NCBI GenBank assembly: GCA_023055505.1
Contig: JALIRH010000030.1
Coordinates: forward strand, 4,646,001 to 4,710,000
DNA length: 64,000 bases
Source: Callipepla californica brunnescens
Taxonomy: Eukaryota > Chordata > Aves > Galliformes > Odontophoridae
Direction: 5' to 3'
Within the stretch, counting starts at the first letter, position 1. Each line of letters opens with the position of its first letter. The notes under the pieces are model-generated. The model did not search any database, was not told the origin of the DNA, and saw only the letters and a program-made list of their open reading frames with translations. The position numbers were made by a program, and so were the translations under genes. Shown in pieces: positions 1-14,199 of the stretch.

Positions 1-1870
1 AAGGCCCTATTGAGTTCTTTGGCCCAATTGATCCCTACGGCCCAATTGATTCCTATGGACCCATTGATTGCTATGGCCCCACTGATCTCTAAGGCCCCAT
101 TGAGTTCTATGGCTCCATTGATCCCTATAGCCCCATTGATCCCTATGACCCCATTGAGTTCTATGGCCCCTTTGATCCCTATGGCCCCTTTGATCCCTAT
201 GGCCCCATTGAGTTCTATGGCCCCATTGATGACTATGGCCCCATTGATTCCCTTGGCCCCATTGATTCCTATGGCCCCATTGATTCCTTAGGCCCCATTG
301 ATTCCTATGGCCCCATTGATGCCTATGGCCCCATTGATTCTTATGACCCCATTGATTCCTATGGTCCCATTGATCCCTATGGCCCCATTGATTCCTATGG
401 TCCCACTGATCCCTAAGGCCCCATTGATCCCTATGGCCCCATTGATTTCTATGGCCCCATTGATTCCTATGGCCCCATTGATCCCTATGGCCCCATTGAG
501 TTCTGTGGCCCCATTGATTCCTATGGCCCCATTGATTCCTATGGCCCCATTGATTCCTATGGCCCCATTGATTCCTTTGGCCCCATTGATTCCTATGGCC
601 CCATTGATCCCTATGGCCTCATTGATCCCTATGGCCCCATTGATCCCTACGGCCCAATAGTGTTCGAAGGCCCCATTGAGTTCTATGGCCCCATTGATCC
701 CAATGGCCCCTCTGATTCCTATGGCCCCATTGATAGTTGTGTCCCCATTGATTCTTGTCGCCTCATTAATCCTTATGGCCCCATTGATTCGTAAGACCCC
801 ATAGAATCCTATGGCCCCGTTGATTTTTGTGGCCCCATTGTTCCCTATGGCCCCATTGATCCCTATGGCCCCACTGAGTTCTATGGCCCCATTGATTCCT
901 ATGGTCACACTGATCCCTATGGCCCCATTGATTCCTATGGCCCCATTGATTCCTATGGCCCCATCGATCCCTATGTCCACATTGAGTTCTATGGCCACAT
1001 TGATCCCTATGGCCCCATTGTGTTCCTTGGCCCAATTGATCCCTTTAGCCCCACTGATTCCTATGGCCCCATTGATTCCTATGGCCCCATTGAGTTCTAT
1101 GGCCCCATTGATTCCTATGGCCCCATTGATTCCCATGGCCCCATTGTGTTCTATAGCCACACTGATTCCTATGGCCCCTTTGAGTTCTATGGCCCATTTG
1201 ATCCCTATGGCCCCATTGATCTCTAAGGCCCCATTGAGTTCTATGGCTCCATTGATCCGTATAGCCCCATTGATCCCTATGGCACCATTGAGTTCTAAGG
1301 CCCCTTGAGTTCTATGGCCCCATTGATTCCTATGTCCCCATTGATTCCTATGGCCAGATTGATTCCTATGGCCACATTGATTCCTATGGCCCCATTGAGC
1401 TCTTTGGCCGAATTGATTCCTATGGCCCCATTGATGCCTAAGGCCCTATTGAGTTCTTTGGCCCAATTGATCCCTACGGCCCAATTGATTCCTATGGACC
1501 CATTGATTGCTATGGCCCCACTGATCTCTAAGGCCCCATTGAGTTCTATGGCTCCATTGATCCCTATAGCCCCATTGATCCCTATGACCCCATTGAGTTC
1601 TATGGCCCCTTTGATCCCTATGGCCCCTTTGATCCCTATGGCCCCATTGAGTTCTATGGCCCCATTGATGACTATGGCCCCATTGATTCCCTTGGCCCCA
1701 TTGATTCCTATGGCCCCATTGATTCCTTAGGCCCCATTGATTCCTATGGCCCCATTGATGCCTATGGCCCCATTGATTCCTATGACCCCATTGATTCCTA
1801 TGGTCCCATTGATCCCTATGGCCCCATTGATTCCTATGGTCCCACTGATCCCTAAGGCCCCATTGATCCC
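1..1870 (+). repeat. Higher-order repeat pair, period about 1,439 bp
   Basis: The ordered series of variant units beginning at base 1 (a TTTGGCCCAATTG unit, a CTACGG unit, then TTGCTATGG) recurs from base 1440 onwards with almost no change for over 400 bases, including the TTAGG-type stop-creating unit at about 290 and 1729. The offset of 1,439 is one base short of 80 units. The same series appears again, more diverged, near 10,332, 19,077, 21,040 and 28,826, so it is a block that was copied several times inside the array. Confidence 0.8.
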
Positions 1871-4800
1871 TATGGCCCCATTGATTTTCTATGGCTCCAT
1901 TGATTCCTATGGCCTTATTGATCCCTTTGGTCCCATCGATTCCTGTGGCCCCTTTGATTTTTATGGCCCCAATGAGTTCTATGGCCACATTGATTTCTAT
2001 GGCCCCATTGAGTTCTATGGCCCATTTGATCCCTATAACCCCATTTGTCCCTATAGACCAATTGAGTTCTATGGCTCCATTGATCCCTAAGGCCCCATTG
2101 AGTTCTAAGGCCCCACTGATTCCTATGGCCCCACTGAAACTTAAGGCCCCATTGATCCCTATGGCCCCTTTGAGTTCTATGGCCCCATTGATTCCTATGG
2201 ACACTTTGATTCCTATGGCCCCATTGATTCCTATGGCCCCATTGATTCCTGTGGCCCCATTGATTCCTATGGCCCCATTGATCCCTATGGTTCCATTGAT
2301 CCCTATGGCCCCTTGATTTTCTAAGGCTCCATTGATTCCTATGGCCCCATTGAGTTCTACGGCCCCATTGATTCCTATGGCCCCATTGATTCCTATGGCC
2401 CCATTGAGTTCTATAGCCACACTGATTCCTATGGCCCCATTGATTTCTATGGCCCATTTGATCCCAATGGCCCCATTGATCTCTAAGGCACCATTGAGTT
2501 CTATGGCTCCATTGATCCCTATAGCCCCATTGATCCCTCTGGCCCCATTGATTTCTATGGCCCCATTGATTCCTATGGCCCCATTGATCCCTATGGCCCC
2601 ATTGAGTTCTATGGCCACATTGATGATTATGGCCCCATTGATTCCTATGGCCCCATTGATTCCTATGGCCCCATTGATTCCTTTGGCCCCATTGATTCCT
2701 ATGGCCCCATTGATTCCTATGGCCCCATTGATTCCTTTGGCCGAATTGATTCCTATGGCCCCATTGATCCCTATGGCCCCATTGATTCCTATGGCCCTAT
2801 TGATTCCTATGGCCCTATTGAGTTCTATGGCCCCATTGATTCCTATGGTGCCATTGATCCCTATGGCCCCATTGATCCCTATGGCCCCATTCATTTTCTA
2901 TGGCTCCATTGATTCCTATGGCCCCATTGATCCCTTTGGTCCCATGGATTCCTGTGGCCTTATTGATTTTTAAGGCCCCAATGAGTTCTATGGCCACATT
3001 AATTCCTATGGCCCCATTGAGTTCTATGGCCCATTTGATCCCTATGGCCCCATTGATCCCTATGGCCCCATAGTGTTTGAAGGCCCCATTGAGTTCTATG
3101 GCCCCATTGATCCCAATGGCCACTTTGATTCCTTTGACCCCATAGATTCCTATGGCCCCGTTGATCCCTATGGACCCATTGATCCCTATAGTCCCTTTAA
3201 TTCCTACGGCCCCATTGATTTTTGTGGCCCCATTGTTCCCTATGGCCCCATTGATCCCTATGGCCGTACTGAGTTCTATGGCCCCATTGATTCCTATGGT
3301 CCCATTGATCCCTATGGCCCCTTTGAGTTCTATGGCCCCATTGATTCCTATGGTCACATTGATCCCTATGGCCCCATTGATTCCTATGGCCCCATTGATT
3401 CCTATGGCCCCATTGATTCCTATAGCTCCATCGATCCCTATGTCCACATTGTGTTCTATGGCCCCATTGATCCATATGGTTCCATTGAGTTCTTTGGCCC
3501 AATTGATCCCTTTGGCCCCACTGATTCCTATGGCCCCATTGATTCCTATGGCCCCATTGATCCCTATGGTCCCATTGATCACTATGGCCCAACTGATCTT
3601 TATGGCCCCATTGATCCTTATGGTCCCATTGATCCCTATGGCCCAATTGATCTTTATGGCCCCATTAATTCCTATGGCCCCATTGATCCCTAGGCCCCAT
3701 TGATCCATATGGCTTCATTGACCCCTATTGCCCCATTGAGTTCTATGGCCGCATGAATTCCTATGGCCTTATTGATCCCTATGGCCCCATTGATACCTAT
3801 GGCCCCATTGTTTCCTATGGCCACATTGATTCCTGTGGCCCCATTGATTCCTGTGGCCCCATTGATCCCTATGGCCCCATTGATTCCTATGGCCCTATTG
3901 ATTCCTATGGTGCCATTGATCCCTATGGTCCCATTGATTCCTATGGCCCCATTGATCCTTATGGCCCCATTGATCCCGATGGCCCCTTGATTTTCTAAGG
4001 CTCCATTGATTCCTATGGCCCCTCTGAGTTCTATGGCCCCATTGATTCCTATGGTCCCATTGATCCCTATGGCCCCTTTGAGTTCTATGGCCCCATTGAT
4101 TCCTATGGACACTTTGATTCCTATGGCCCCATTGATTCCTATAGTCCCATCGATCCCTATGTTCCCATTGATTCCTATGGCCCCATTGATCCCTATGGTT
4201 CCATTGATCCCTATGGCCCCTTGATTTTCTAAGGCTCCATTGATTCCTATGGCCCCATTGAGTTCTATGGCCCCATTGATTCCTATGGCCCCATTGATTC
4301 CTATGGCCCCATTGAGTTCTATAGCCACACTGATTCCTATGGCCCCATTGATTTCTATGGCCCATTTGATCCCAATGGCCCCATTGATCTCTAAGGCACC
4401 ATTGAGTTCTATGGCTCCTTTGATCCCTATAGCCCCATTGATCCCTATGGCCCCATTGATTTCTATGGCCCCATTGATTCCTATGGCCCCATTGATCCCT
4501 ATGGCCCCATTGAGTTCTATGGCCCCATTGATGACTATGGCCCCATTGATTCCTATGGCCACATTGATTCCTATGGCCCCATTGATTCCTTTGGCCCCAT
4601 TGATCCCTAAGGCCCCATTGATCCCTATTGTCCCCATTGACTTCTATGGCATTTTTGAGTTCTATGGCCCCATTGATTCCTAAGGCCCCATTGATTCCTA
4701 TGGCCCCATTGATTCCTATGGCCTCATTGAGTTCTATGGCCCCATAGAATTTTATATTCCCATTGATCCCTATGACCCCACTGATTCCTGTGGACCCATT

Positions 4801-7800
4801 GATTCCTAGGTCCCCATCGATCCCTATGGCCACATTGATCTTTATGACCCCATTGATCCCTATGGCCCCTTGTAGTTCCATGGCCACATTGATTCCTACG
4901 GCCCCATTGATTCCTATGGCCCCATTGATCCCTATGGACACTTGGAGTTCTATGGCCCCATCGATCCCTATGGCCCCATCGATCCCTATGGCCCCATCGA
5001 TCTTTATGGCCCCATTGTTCCCTAAGGCCCCATTGATTCCTATGGCCACATTGATTCCTATGACCACATTGAGTTCTATGGCCCCATTGATCCCTATGGC
5101 CTTATTGATCCCTATGGAACATGTAGTTCTAAGGCCACATTGATTCCTATGGCCCCATCGATTCCTATGGCCCCATTGATTCCTATGGCCACATTGATCC
5201 ATATGGCACCATTGAGCTCTATGGCCCCATTGATGACTATGGCCCCATTGATTCCTATGGCCCCATTGATTCCTTTGGCCCCATTGATTCCTATGGTCCC
5301 ATTGATTTCTATGGTTACTTTGAGTTCTATGGCCCCATTGATTCCTATGCTCACATTGATTCCTATGGTCCCATTGATCGTTGTGTCCCCATTGATTCCT
5401 ATGGCCCCATTGATTCCTATGGCCCCATTGATCCCTAAGGCCCCATTGATCCCTATATTAAATTTAATTCCTATGGCCCCATTGATTTTTCTGGCCCCAT
5501 TGATCCCTATGGCCCCATTGATCCCTATTGCCCCATTGTTCCCTATGGCCCCATTGATCCCTATGGCCCCACTGAGTTCTGTGGCGTCATTGATTCCTAT
5601 GGTCCCATTGATCCCTATGGCCTCTCTGAGTTCTATGGCCCCATTGATTCCTATGGTCACATTGATCCCTATAGCCCGATTGATTCCTAAGGCCCCATTG
5701 ATTCCTATGGCCCCTTTGATTCCTATAGCCCCATCGATCCCTATGTGCTCATTGAGTTCTATGGCCCCATTGGTCCCTATGGCCCCACTGATCTTTATGG
5801 CCCCATGATTTTCTATGGCCACATTGATTCCTATGGCCGCATTGTTTCCTATGGTCCCATTGATCCCTATGGCCCCATTGAGTTCTATGGAAGAACTGAT
5901 TCCTATGGCCCCATTGATACCTATCGTCCCATTGATCCCTATGGCCCCATGGATACCTATGGCCCCACTGATTCCTATGGCCCCATTGATTCCTATGGTC
6001 CCATTGATCCCTATGGCCCCATTGATCCCTATGGCCCCACTGATTCCTATGGCCCCACTGATTCCTATGGCCCCATTGATCCCTATGGTTCCTTTGATCC
6101 CTATGGCCCCACTGATTCCTATGGCCCCATTGATCCCTATGGCTCCATTGAGTTCTATGGAAGAACTGATTCCTATGGCCCCATTGATACCTATCGTCCC
6201 ATTGATCCCTATCGTCCCATTGATCCCTATGGCCCCATTGATCCCTATGGCCCCAATGATTCCTATGGCCCCATTGATTCCTATGGTCCCATTGATCCCT
6301 ATGGCCCCATTGATCCCTATGGCCCCACTGATTCCTATGGCCCCATTGATCCCTATGGTTCCTTTGATCCCTATGGCCCCATTGATTCCTATGGCCACAT
6401 TTAGTTCTATAGCCACACTGATTCCTATGGCCCCATTGAGTTCTATGGCCCATTTGATCCCTATGACCCCATTGATCTCTAAGGCACCATTGAGTTCTAT
6501 GGCTCCACTGATCCCTATAGCCCCATTGATCCCTATGGCCCCATTGAGTTCTAAGGCCCCATTGAGTTCTATGGCCCCTTTGATCCCTATGGCCCCATTG
6601 ATTTCTATTGCCCCATTGATTCCTATGGCCCCATTGATCCCTATGGCCCCATTGAGTTCTATGGCCCCATTGATTACTATGGCCCCATTGATTCCTATGG
6701 CCCCATTGATTCCTATGGCCCCATTGATTCCTTTGGCCCCATTGATTCCTATGGCCCCATTGATCCCTATGGCCTCATTGATTCCTATGGCCCCATTGAT
6801 TCCTATGGCTTCATTGAGTTCTATGGCCCCATTGATTACTATGGCCCCATTGATTCCTATGGCCCCATTGATTCCTATGGCCCCATTGATTCCTTTGGCC
6901 CCATTGATTCCTATGGCCCCATTGATCCCTATGGCCTCATTGATTCCTATGGCCCCATTGATTCCTATGGCTTCATTGAGTTCTATGGCCCCATTGATCC
7001 CTGTGGCCCCATTGATTTTCTATGGCTCCATTGATTCCTATGGCCCCATTGATCCCTTTTGTCCCATGGATTCCTGTGGCCCCATTGATTTTTATGGCCC
7101 CAATTAGTTCTATGGCCAAATTGATTCCTATGGCCCCATTGAGTTCTATGGCCCATTTGATCCCTATGGCCCCATTGATCCCTATGGCCCCATAGTGTTC
7201 GAAGGCCCCATTGAGTTCTATGGCCCCATTGATCCCTATGGCCCCTTTGATTCCTATGGCCCCATTGATCCCTATGGCCCCATTGATCTCTATGGCCACC
7301 TTGATTCCTATGGTCCCATTGATCGTTGTGTCCCCATTGATCCTTGTCGCCACATTAAACCTTATGGCCCCATTGATTCCTATGACCCCATAGAATCCTA
7401 TGGCCCCGTTGATCCCTATGGACCCATTGATCCCTATAGTCCCTTTAATTCCTGCGGCCCCATTGATTTTTGTGTCCCAATTGTTCCCTATGGCCCCATT
7501 GATCCCTATGGCCCCACTGAGTTCTATGGCCCCATTGATACCTATGGTCCCATTGATCCCTATGGCCCCTTTGAGTTCTATGGCCGCATTGATTCCTATG
7601 GTCACATTGATCCCTATGGCCCCATTGATTCCTATGGCCCCATCGATTCCTATAGCCCCATCGATCCCTATGTCCACATTGAGTTCTATGGCCACATTGA
7701 TCCCTATGGCCCCATTGAGTTCCTTGGCCGAATTGATCCCTTTAGCCCCACTGATTCCTATGGCCCCATTGATTACTATGGCCCCATTGAGTTCTATGGC

Positions 7801-10800
7801 CCCATTGATTCCTATGGCCCCATTGATTCCTAGGGCCACATTGATCCCTATGTCCCCATTGAGTTCTATGGCCCCACTGATTCCTATGGCCCCATTGTTT
7901 CCTCTGGCCCCACTGATCCCTATGGCCCCATTGATCCCTATGTCCCCATTGAGTTCTATGGCCCCACGGATTCCTATGTCCCCATTGATTCCTATGGCCC
8001 CATTTATCCCTAGGCCCCATTGATCCCTATGGCTTCATTGATCCCTATTACCCCATTGAGTTCTAGGGCCGCATGAATTCCTATGGCCTTATTGATCCCT
8101 ATGGCCCCATTGATTCCTATGGCCCCATTGATTCCTATGGTGCCATTGATCCCTATGGCCCCATTGATTCCTATTGCCCCATTGATCCTTATGGCCCCAT
8201 TGATCCCTATGGCCCCTTGATTTTCTAAGGCTCCATTGATTCCTATGGCCCCATTGATTTCTATGGCCCATTTGATCCCTATGGCCCCATTGATCTCTAA
8301 GGCACCATTGAGTTCTATGGCCCCATTGATTCCTATGGCCCCATTGATTCCTTTGGCCCCATTGATTTTTATGGCTCCATTGATCCCTATGGCCCCATTG
8401 ATTCCTATGGCCCTATTGATTCCTATGGCTCCATTGAGTTCTATGGCCCCATTGATTCCTATGGTGCCATTGATCCCTATGGCCCCTTTGATCCCTATGG
8501 CCCCATTGATTTTCTATGGCTCCATTGATTTCTATGGTCCCATTGATCCCTATGGCCCCTTTGAGTTCTATGGCCCCATTGATTCCTATGGTCACATTGA
8601 TCCCTATGGCCCCATTGATTCCTAGGGCCCCATTGATTCCTATGGCCCCATTAATTCCTATAGCCCCATCGATCCCTATGTCCACATTGAGTTCTATGGC
8701 CCCCTTGATCCCTATGGTTCCATTGAGTTCTTTGGGCCAATTGATCCCTTTGGCCCCACTGATTCCTATGGCCCCATTGATTCCTATGGCCCCATTGATC
8801 CCTATGGTCCCATTGATCCCTATGGTCCCATTGATCTTTATGGCCCCATTGATCCCTATGGTCCCATTGATCCCTATGGCCCAATTGATCTTTAAGGCCC
8901 CATTGATTCCTATGGCCCCATTGATCCCTAGGCCCCATTGATCCCTATGGCTTCATTGACCCCTATTGCCCCATTGAGTTCTATGGCCGCATGAATTCCT
9001 ATGGCCTTATTGATCCCTATGGCCCCATTGATCCCTATGGCCCCATTGTTTCCTAAGGCCCTATTGATTCCTGTGGCCCAATTGATTCCTGTGGCCCCAT
9101 TGATCCCTATGGCCACACTGATTCCTATGGCCCTATTGATTCCTATGGTGCCATTGATCCCTATGGCCCCATTGATCCCTACGGCCCCTTGATTTTCTAA
9201 GGCTCCATTGATTCCTATGGCCCCATTGAGTTCTATGGCCCCATTGATTCCTATGGCCCCATTGATCCCTATGGCCCCATTGAGTTCTATGGCCCCATTG
9301 ATTCCTATGGCCCCATTGATTCCTAGGGCAGCATTGATTCCTATGGCCCCATTGATTCCTTTGGCCCCATTGATTCCTATGGCCCCATTGATCCCTATGG
9401 CCTCATTGATCCCTATGGCCCCATTGATCCCAATGGCCCCATAGTGTTCGAAGGCCCCATTGAGTTCTATGGCCCCACTGATCCCTATGGCCCCTTTGAT
9501 TCATATGGCCCCATTGATCGTTGTGTCCCCATTGATCCTTGTCGCCTCATTAATCCTTTTGGCCCCACTGATTCCTATGACCCCATAGAATCCTATGGCC
9601 CCGTTGATCCCTATGGACCCATTGATCCCTATAGTCCCTTTAATTCCTACGGCCCCATTGATTTTTGTGGCCCCATTGTTACCTATGGCCCCATTGATCC
9701 CTATGGCCCCACTGACTTCTATGGCCCCATTGATTCCTATGGTCCCATTGATCCCTCTGGCCCCTTTGATTTCTATGGCCCCATTGATTCCTATAGTCAC
9801 ATTAATCCCTATGGCCCCTTTGATTCCTATGGCCCCATTGATTCCTATGGTCACATTGATCCCTATGGCCCCATTGATTCCTATGGCCCCATTGATTCCT
9901 ATGGCCCCATTGAGTTCCTTGGCCCAATTGATCCCTTTAGTCCCACTGATTCCTATGGACCCATTGATTCCTATGGCCCCATTGAGTTCTATGGCCCCAT
10001 TGATTCCTATCGCCCCATTGATTCCCTTGGCCCCATTGTGTTCAATAGCCACACTGATTCCTACGCCCCTTTGAGTTCTAAGGCCCATTTGATCCCTAGG
10101 GCCCCATTGATCTCTAAGGCCCCTTTGAGTTCTATGTCTCCATTGATCCCTATAGCCCCATTGATCCCTATGGCCCCATTGAGTTCTAAGGCCCCATTGA
10201 GTTCTATGGCCCCATTGATTCCTATGTCCCCATTGGTTCCTATGGCCACATTGATTCCTATGGCCACATTGATTCCTATGGCCCCATTGAGCTCTTTGGC
10301 CCAATTGATTCCTATGGCCCCATTGATGCCTAAGGCCCTATTGAGTTCTTTGGCCCAATTGATCCCTACGGCCCAATTGATTCCTATGGCCCCATTGATT
10401 GCTATGGCCCCACTGATCTCTAAGGCCTCATTGAGTTCTATGGCTCCATTGATCCCTCTAGCCCCATTGATCCCTATGACCCCATTGAGTTCTTATGCCC
10501 CATTGAGTTCTTATGCCCCATTGAGTTCTATGGCCCCTTTGATCCCTATGGCCCCATTGTTCCCTATGGCCCCATTGAGTTCTATGGCCGCATTGATGAC
10601 TATGGCCCCATTGATTCCCTTGGCCCCATTGATTCCTATGGCCCCATTGATTCCTATGGCCCCATTGATTCCTTAGGCCCCATTGATTCCTATGGCCCCA
10701 TTGATGCCTATGGCCCCACTGATTCCTATGACCCCATTGATTCCTATGGTCCCATTGATCCCTATGGCCCCATTGATTCCTATGGTCCCACTGATCCCTA

Positions 10801-11519
10801 AGGCCCCATTGATCCCTATGGCCCCATTGATTTTCTATGGCTCCATTGATTCCTATGGACTTATTGATCCCTTTGGTCCCATCGATTCCTGTGGCCCCAT
10901 TGATTTTTATGGCCCCAATGAGTTCTATGGCCACATTAATTCCTATGGCCCCATTGAGTTCTATGGCCCATTTGATCCCTATAACCCCATTTGTCCCTAT
11001 AGACCAATTGAGTTCTATGGCTCCATTGATCCCTAAGGCCCCATTGAGTTCTAAGGCCCCACTGATTCCTATGGCCCCACTGAAACTTAAGGCCCCATTG
11101 ATCCCTATGGCCCCTTTGAGTTCTATGGCCCCATTGATTCCTATGGACACTTTGATTCCTATGGCCCCATTGATTCCTATGGCCCCATTGATTCCTGTGG
11201 CCCCATTGATTCCTATGGCCCCATTGATCCCTATGGTTCCATTGATCCCTATGGCCCCTTGATTTTCTAAGGCTCCATTGATTCCTATGGCCCCATTGAG
11301 TTCTACGGCCCCATTGATTCCTATGGCCCCATTGATTCCTATGGCCCCATTGAGTTCTATAGCCACACTGATTCCTATGGCCCCATTGATTTCTATGGCC
11401 CATTTGATCCCAATGGCCCCATTGATCTCTAAGGCACCATTGAGTTCTATGGCTCCATTGATCCCTATAGCCCCATTGATCCCTCTGGCCCCATTGATTT
11501 CTATGGCCCCATTGATTCC

Positions 11520-14190
11520 TATGGTCCCATTGATCACTATGGCCCAACTGATCTTTATGGCCCCATTGATCCTTATGGTCCCATTGATCCCTATGGCCCA
11601 ATTGATCTTTATGGCCCCATTAATTCCTATGGCCCCATTGATCCCTAGGCCCCATTGATCCATATGGCTTCATTGACCCCTATTGCCCCATTGAGTTCTA
11701 TGGCCGCATGAATTCCTATGGCCTTATTGATCCCTATGGCCCCATTGATCCCTATGGCCCCATTGTTTCCTATGGCCCCATTGGTTCCTGTGGCCCCATT
11801 GATTCCTGTGGCCCCATTGATCCCTATGGCCCCATTGATTACTATGGCCCTATTGATTCCTATGGTGCCATTGATCCCTATGTCCCCATTGATTCCTATG
11901 GCCCCATTGATCCTTATGGCCCCATTGATCCCGATGGCCCCTTGATTTTCTAAGGCTCCATTGATTCCTATGGCCCCTCTGAGTTCTATGGCCCCATTGA
12001 TTCCTATGGTCCCATTGATCCCTATGGCCCCTTTGAGTTCTATGGCCCCATTGATTCCTATGGACACTTTGATTCCTATGGCCCCATTGTTTCCTATAGT
12101 CCCATCGATCCCTATGTCCCCATTGATTCCTATGTCCCCATTGATCCCTATGGTTCCATTGATCCCTATGGCCCCTTGATTTTCTAAGGCTCCATTGATT
12201 CCTATGGCCCCATTGAGTTCTATGGCCCCATTGATTCCTATGGCCCCATTGATTCCTATGGCCCCATTGAGTTCTATAGCCACACTGATTCCTATGGCCC
12301 CATTGATTTCTATGGCCCATTTGATCCCAATGGCCCCATTGATCTCTAAGGCACCATTGAGTTCTATGGCTCCATTGATCCCTATAGCCCCATTGATCCC
12401 TATGGCCCCATTGATTTCTATGGCCCCATTGATTCCTATGGCCCCATTGATCCCTATGGCCCCATTGAGTTCTATGGCCCCATTGATGACTATGGCCCCA
12501 TTGATTCCTATGGCCCTATTGATTCCTATGGCCCCATTGAGTTCTATGGCCCCATTGATTCATATGGTGCCATTGATCCCTATGGCCCCATTGATCCCTA
12601 TGGCCCCATTCATTTTCTATGGCTCCATTGATTCCTATGGCCCCATTGATCCCTTTGGTCCCATGGATTCCTGTGGCCCCATTGATTTTTATGGCCCCAA
12701 TGAGTTCTATGGCCACATTAATTCCTATGGCCCCATTGAGTTCTATGGCCCATTTGATCCCTATGGCCCCATTGATCCCTATGGCCCCATAGTGTTCGAA
12801 GGCCCCATTGAGTTCTATGGCCCCATTGATCCCAATGGCCAGTTTGATTCCTATGACCCCATAGATTCCTATGGCCCCGTCGATCCCTATGGACCCATTG
12901 ATCCCTATAGTCCCTTTAATTCCTGCGGCCCCATTGATTTTTGTGTCCCAATTGTTCCCTATGGCCCCATTGATCCCTATGGCCCCACTGAGTTCTATGG
13001 CCCCATTGATACCTATGGTCCCATTGATCCCTATGGCCCCTTTGAGTTCTATGGCCCCATTGATTCCTATGGTCACATTGATCCCTATGGCCCCATTGAT
13101 TCCTATGGCCCCATCGATTCCTATAGCCCCATCGATCCCTATGTCCACATTGAGTTCTATGGCCACATTGATCCCTATGGCCCCATTGAGTTCCTTGGCC
13201 CAATTGATCCCTTTAGCCCCACTGATTCCTATGGCCCCATTGATTACTATGGCCCCATTGAGTTCTATGGCCCCATTGATTCCTATGGCCCCATTGATTC
13301 CTACGGCCCCATTGATCCCTATGTCCCCATTGAGTTCTATGGCCCCACTGATTCCTATGGCCCCATTGTTTCCTCTGGCCCCACTGATCCCTATGGCCCC
13401 ATTGATCCCTATGTCCCCATTGAGTTCTATGGCCCCACGGATTCCTATATCCCCATTGATTCCTATGGCCCCATTTATCCCTAGGCCCCATTGATCCCTA
13501 TGGCTTCATTGATCCCTATTACCCCATTGAGTTCTAGGGCCGCATGAATTCCTATGGCCTTATTGATCCCTATGGCCCCATTGATTCCTATGTTCCCATT
13601 GATTCCTATGGCCCCATTGATTCCTGTGGCCCCATTGATTCCTGTGGCCTCATTGATCCCTATGGCCACACTGATTCCTATGGCCCCATTGATTCCTATG
13701 GTGCCATTGATCCCTATGGCCCCATTGATTCCTATGGCCCCATTGATCCTTATGGCCCCATTGATCCCTATGGCCCCTTGATTTTCTAAGGCTCCATTGA
13801 TTCCTATGGCCCCATTGAGTTCTATGGCCCCATTGATTCCTATGGCCCCATTGATTCCTATGGCGCCATTGAGTTCTATAGCCACTCTGATTCCTACGGC
13901 CCCATTGATTTCTATGGCCCATTTGATCCCTATGGCCCCATTGATCTCTAAGGCACCATTGAGTTCTATGGCTCCATTGATCCCTATAGCCCCATTGATC
14001 CCTATGGCCCCATTGATTTCTATGGCCCCATTGATTCCTATGGCCCCATTGATCCCTATGGCCCCTTGAGTTCTATGGCCCCATTGATTACTATGGCCCC
14101 ATTGATTCCTATGGCCCCATTGATTCCTATGGCCCCATTGATTCCTTTGGCCCCATTGATTTTTATGGCTCCATTGATCCCTATGGCCCC
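11520..14190 (+). repeat. Copy 1 of a 2,680-bp tandem duplication within the array
   Basis: Every variant unit from about 11,520 to 14,190 reappears 2,680 bases downstream in the same order. Only about a dozen scattered differences were noticed by eye, for example GGTTCC against GATTCC near 11,783/14,463 and TATATC against TATGTC near 13,448/16,128. The offset is 149 units less two bases. Identity is therefore very high and the event recent. The copies stop matching near 14,190 and 16,870, which makes them directly adjacent. Confidence 0.85.
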
Positions 14191-14199
14191 ATTGATCCC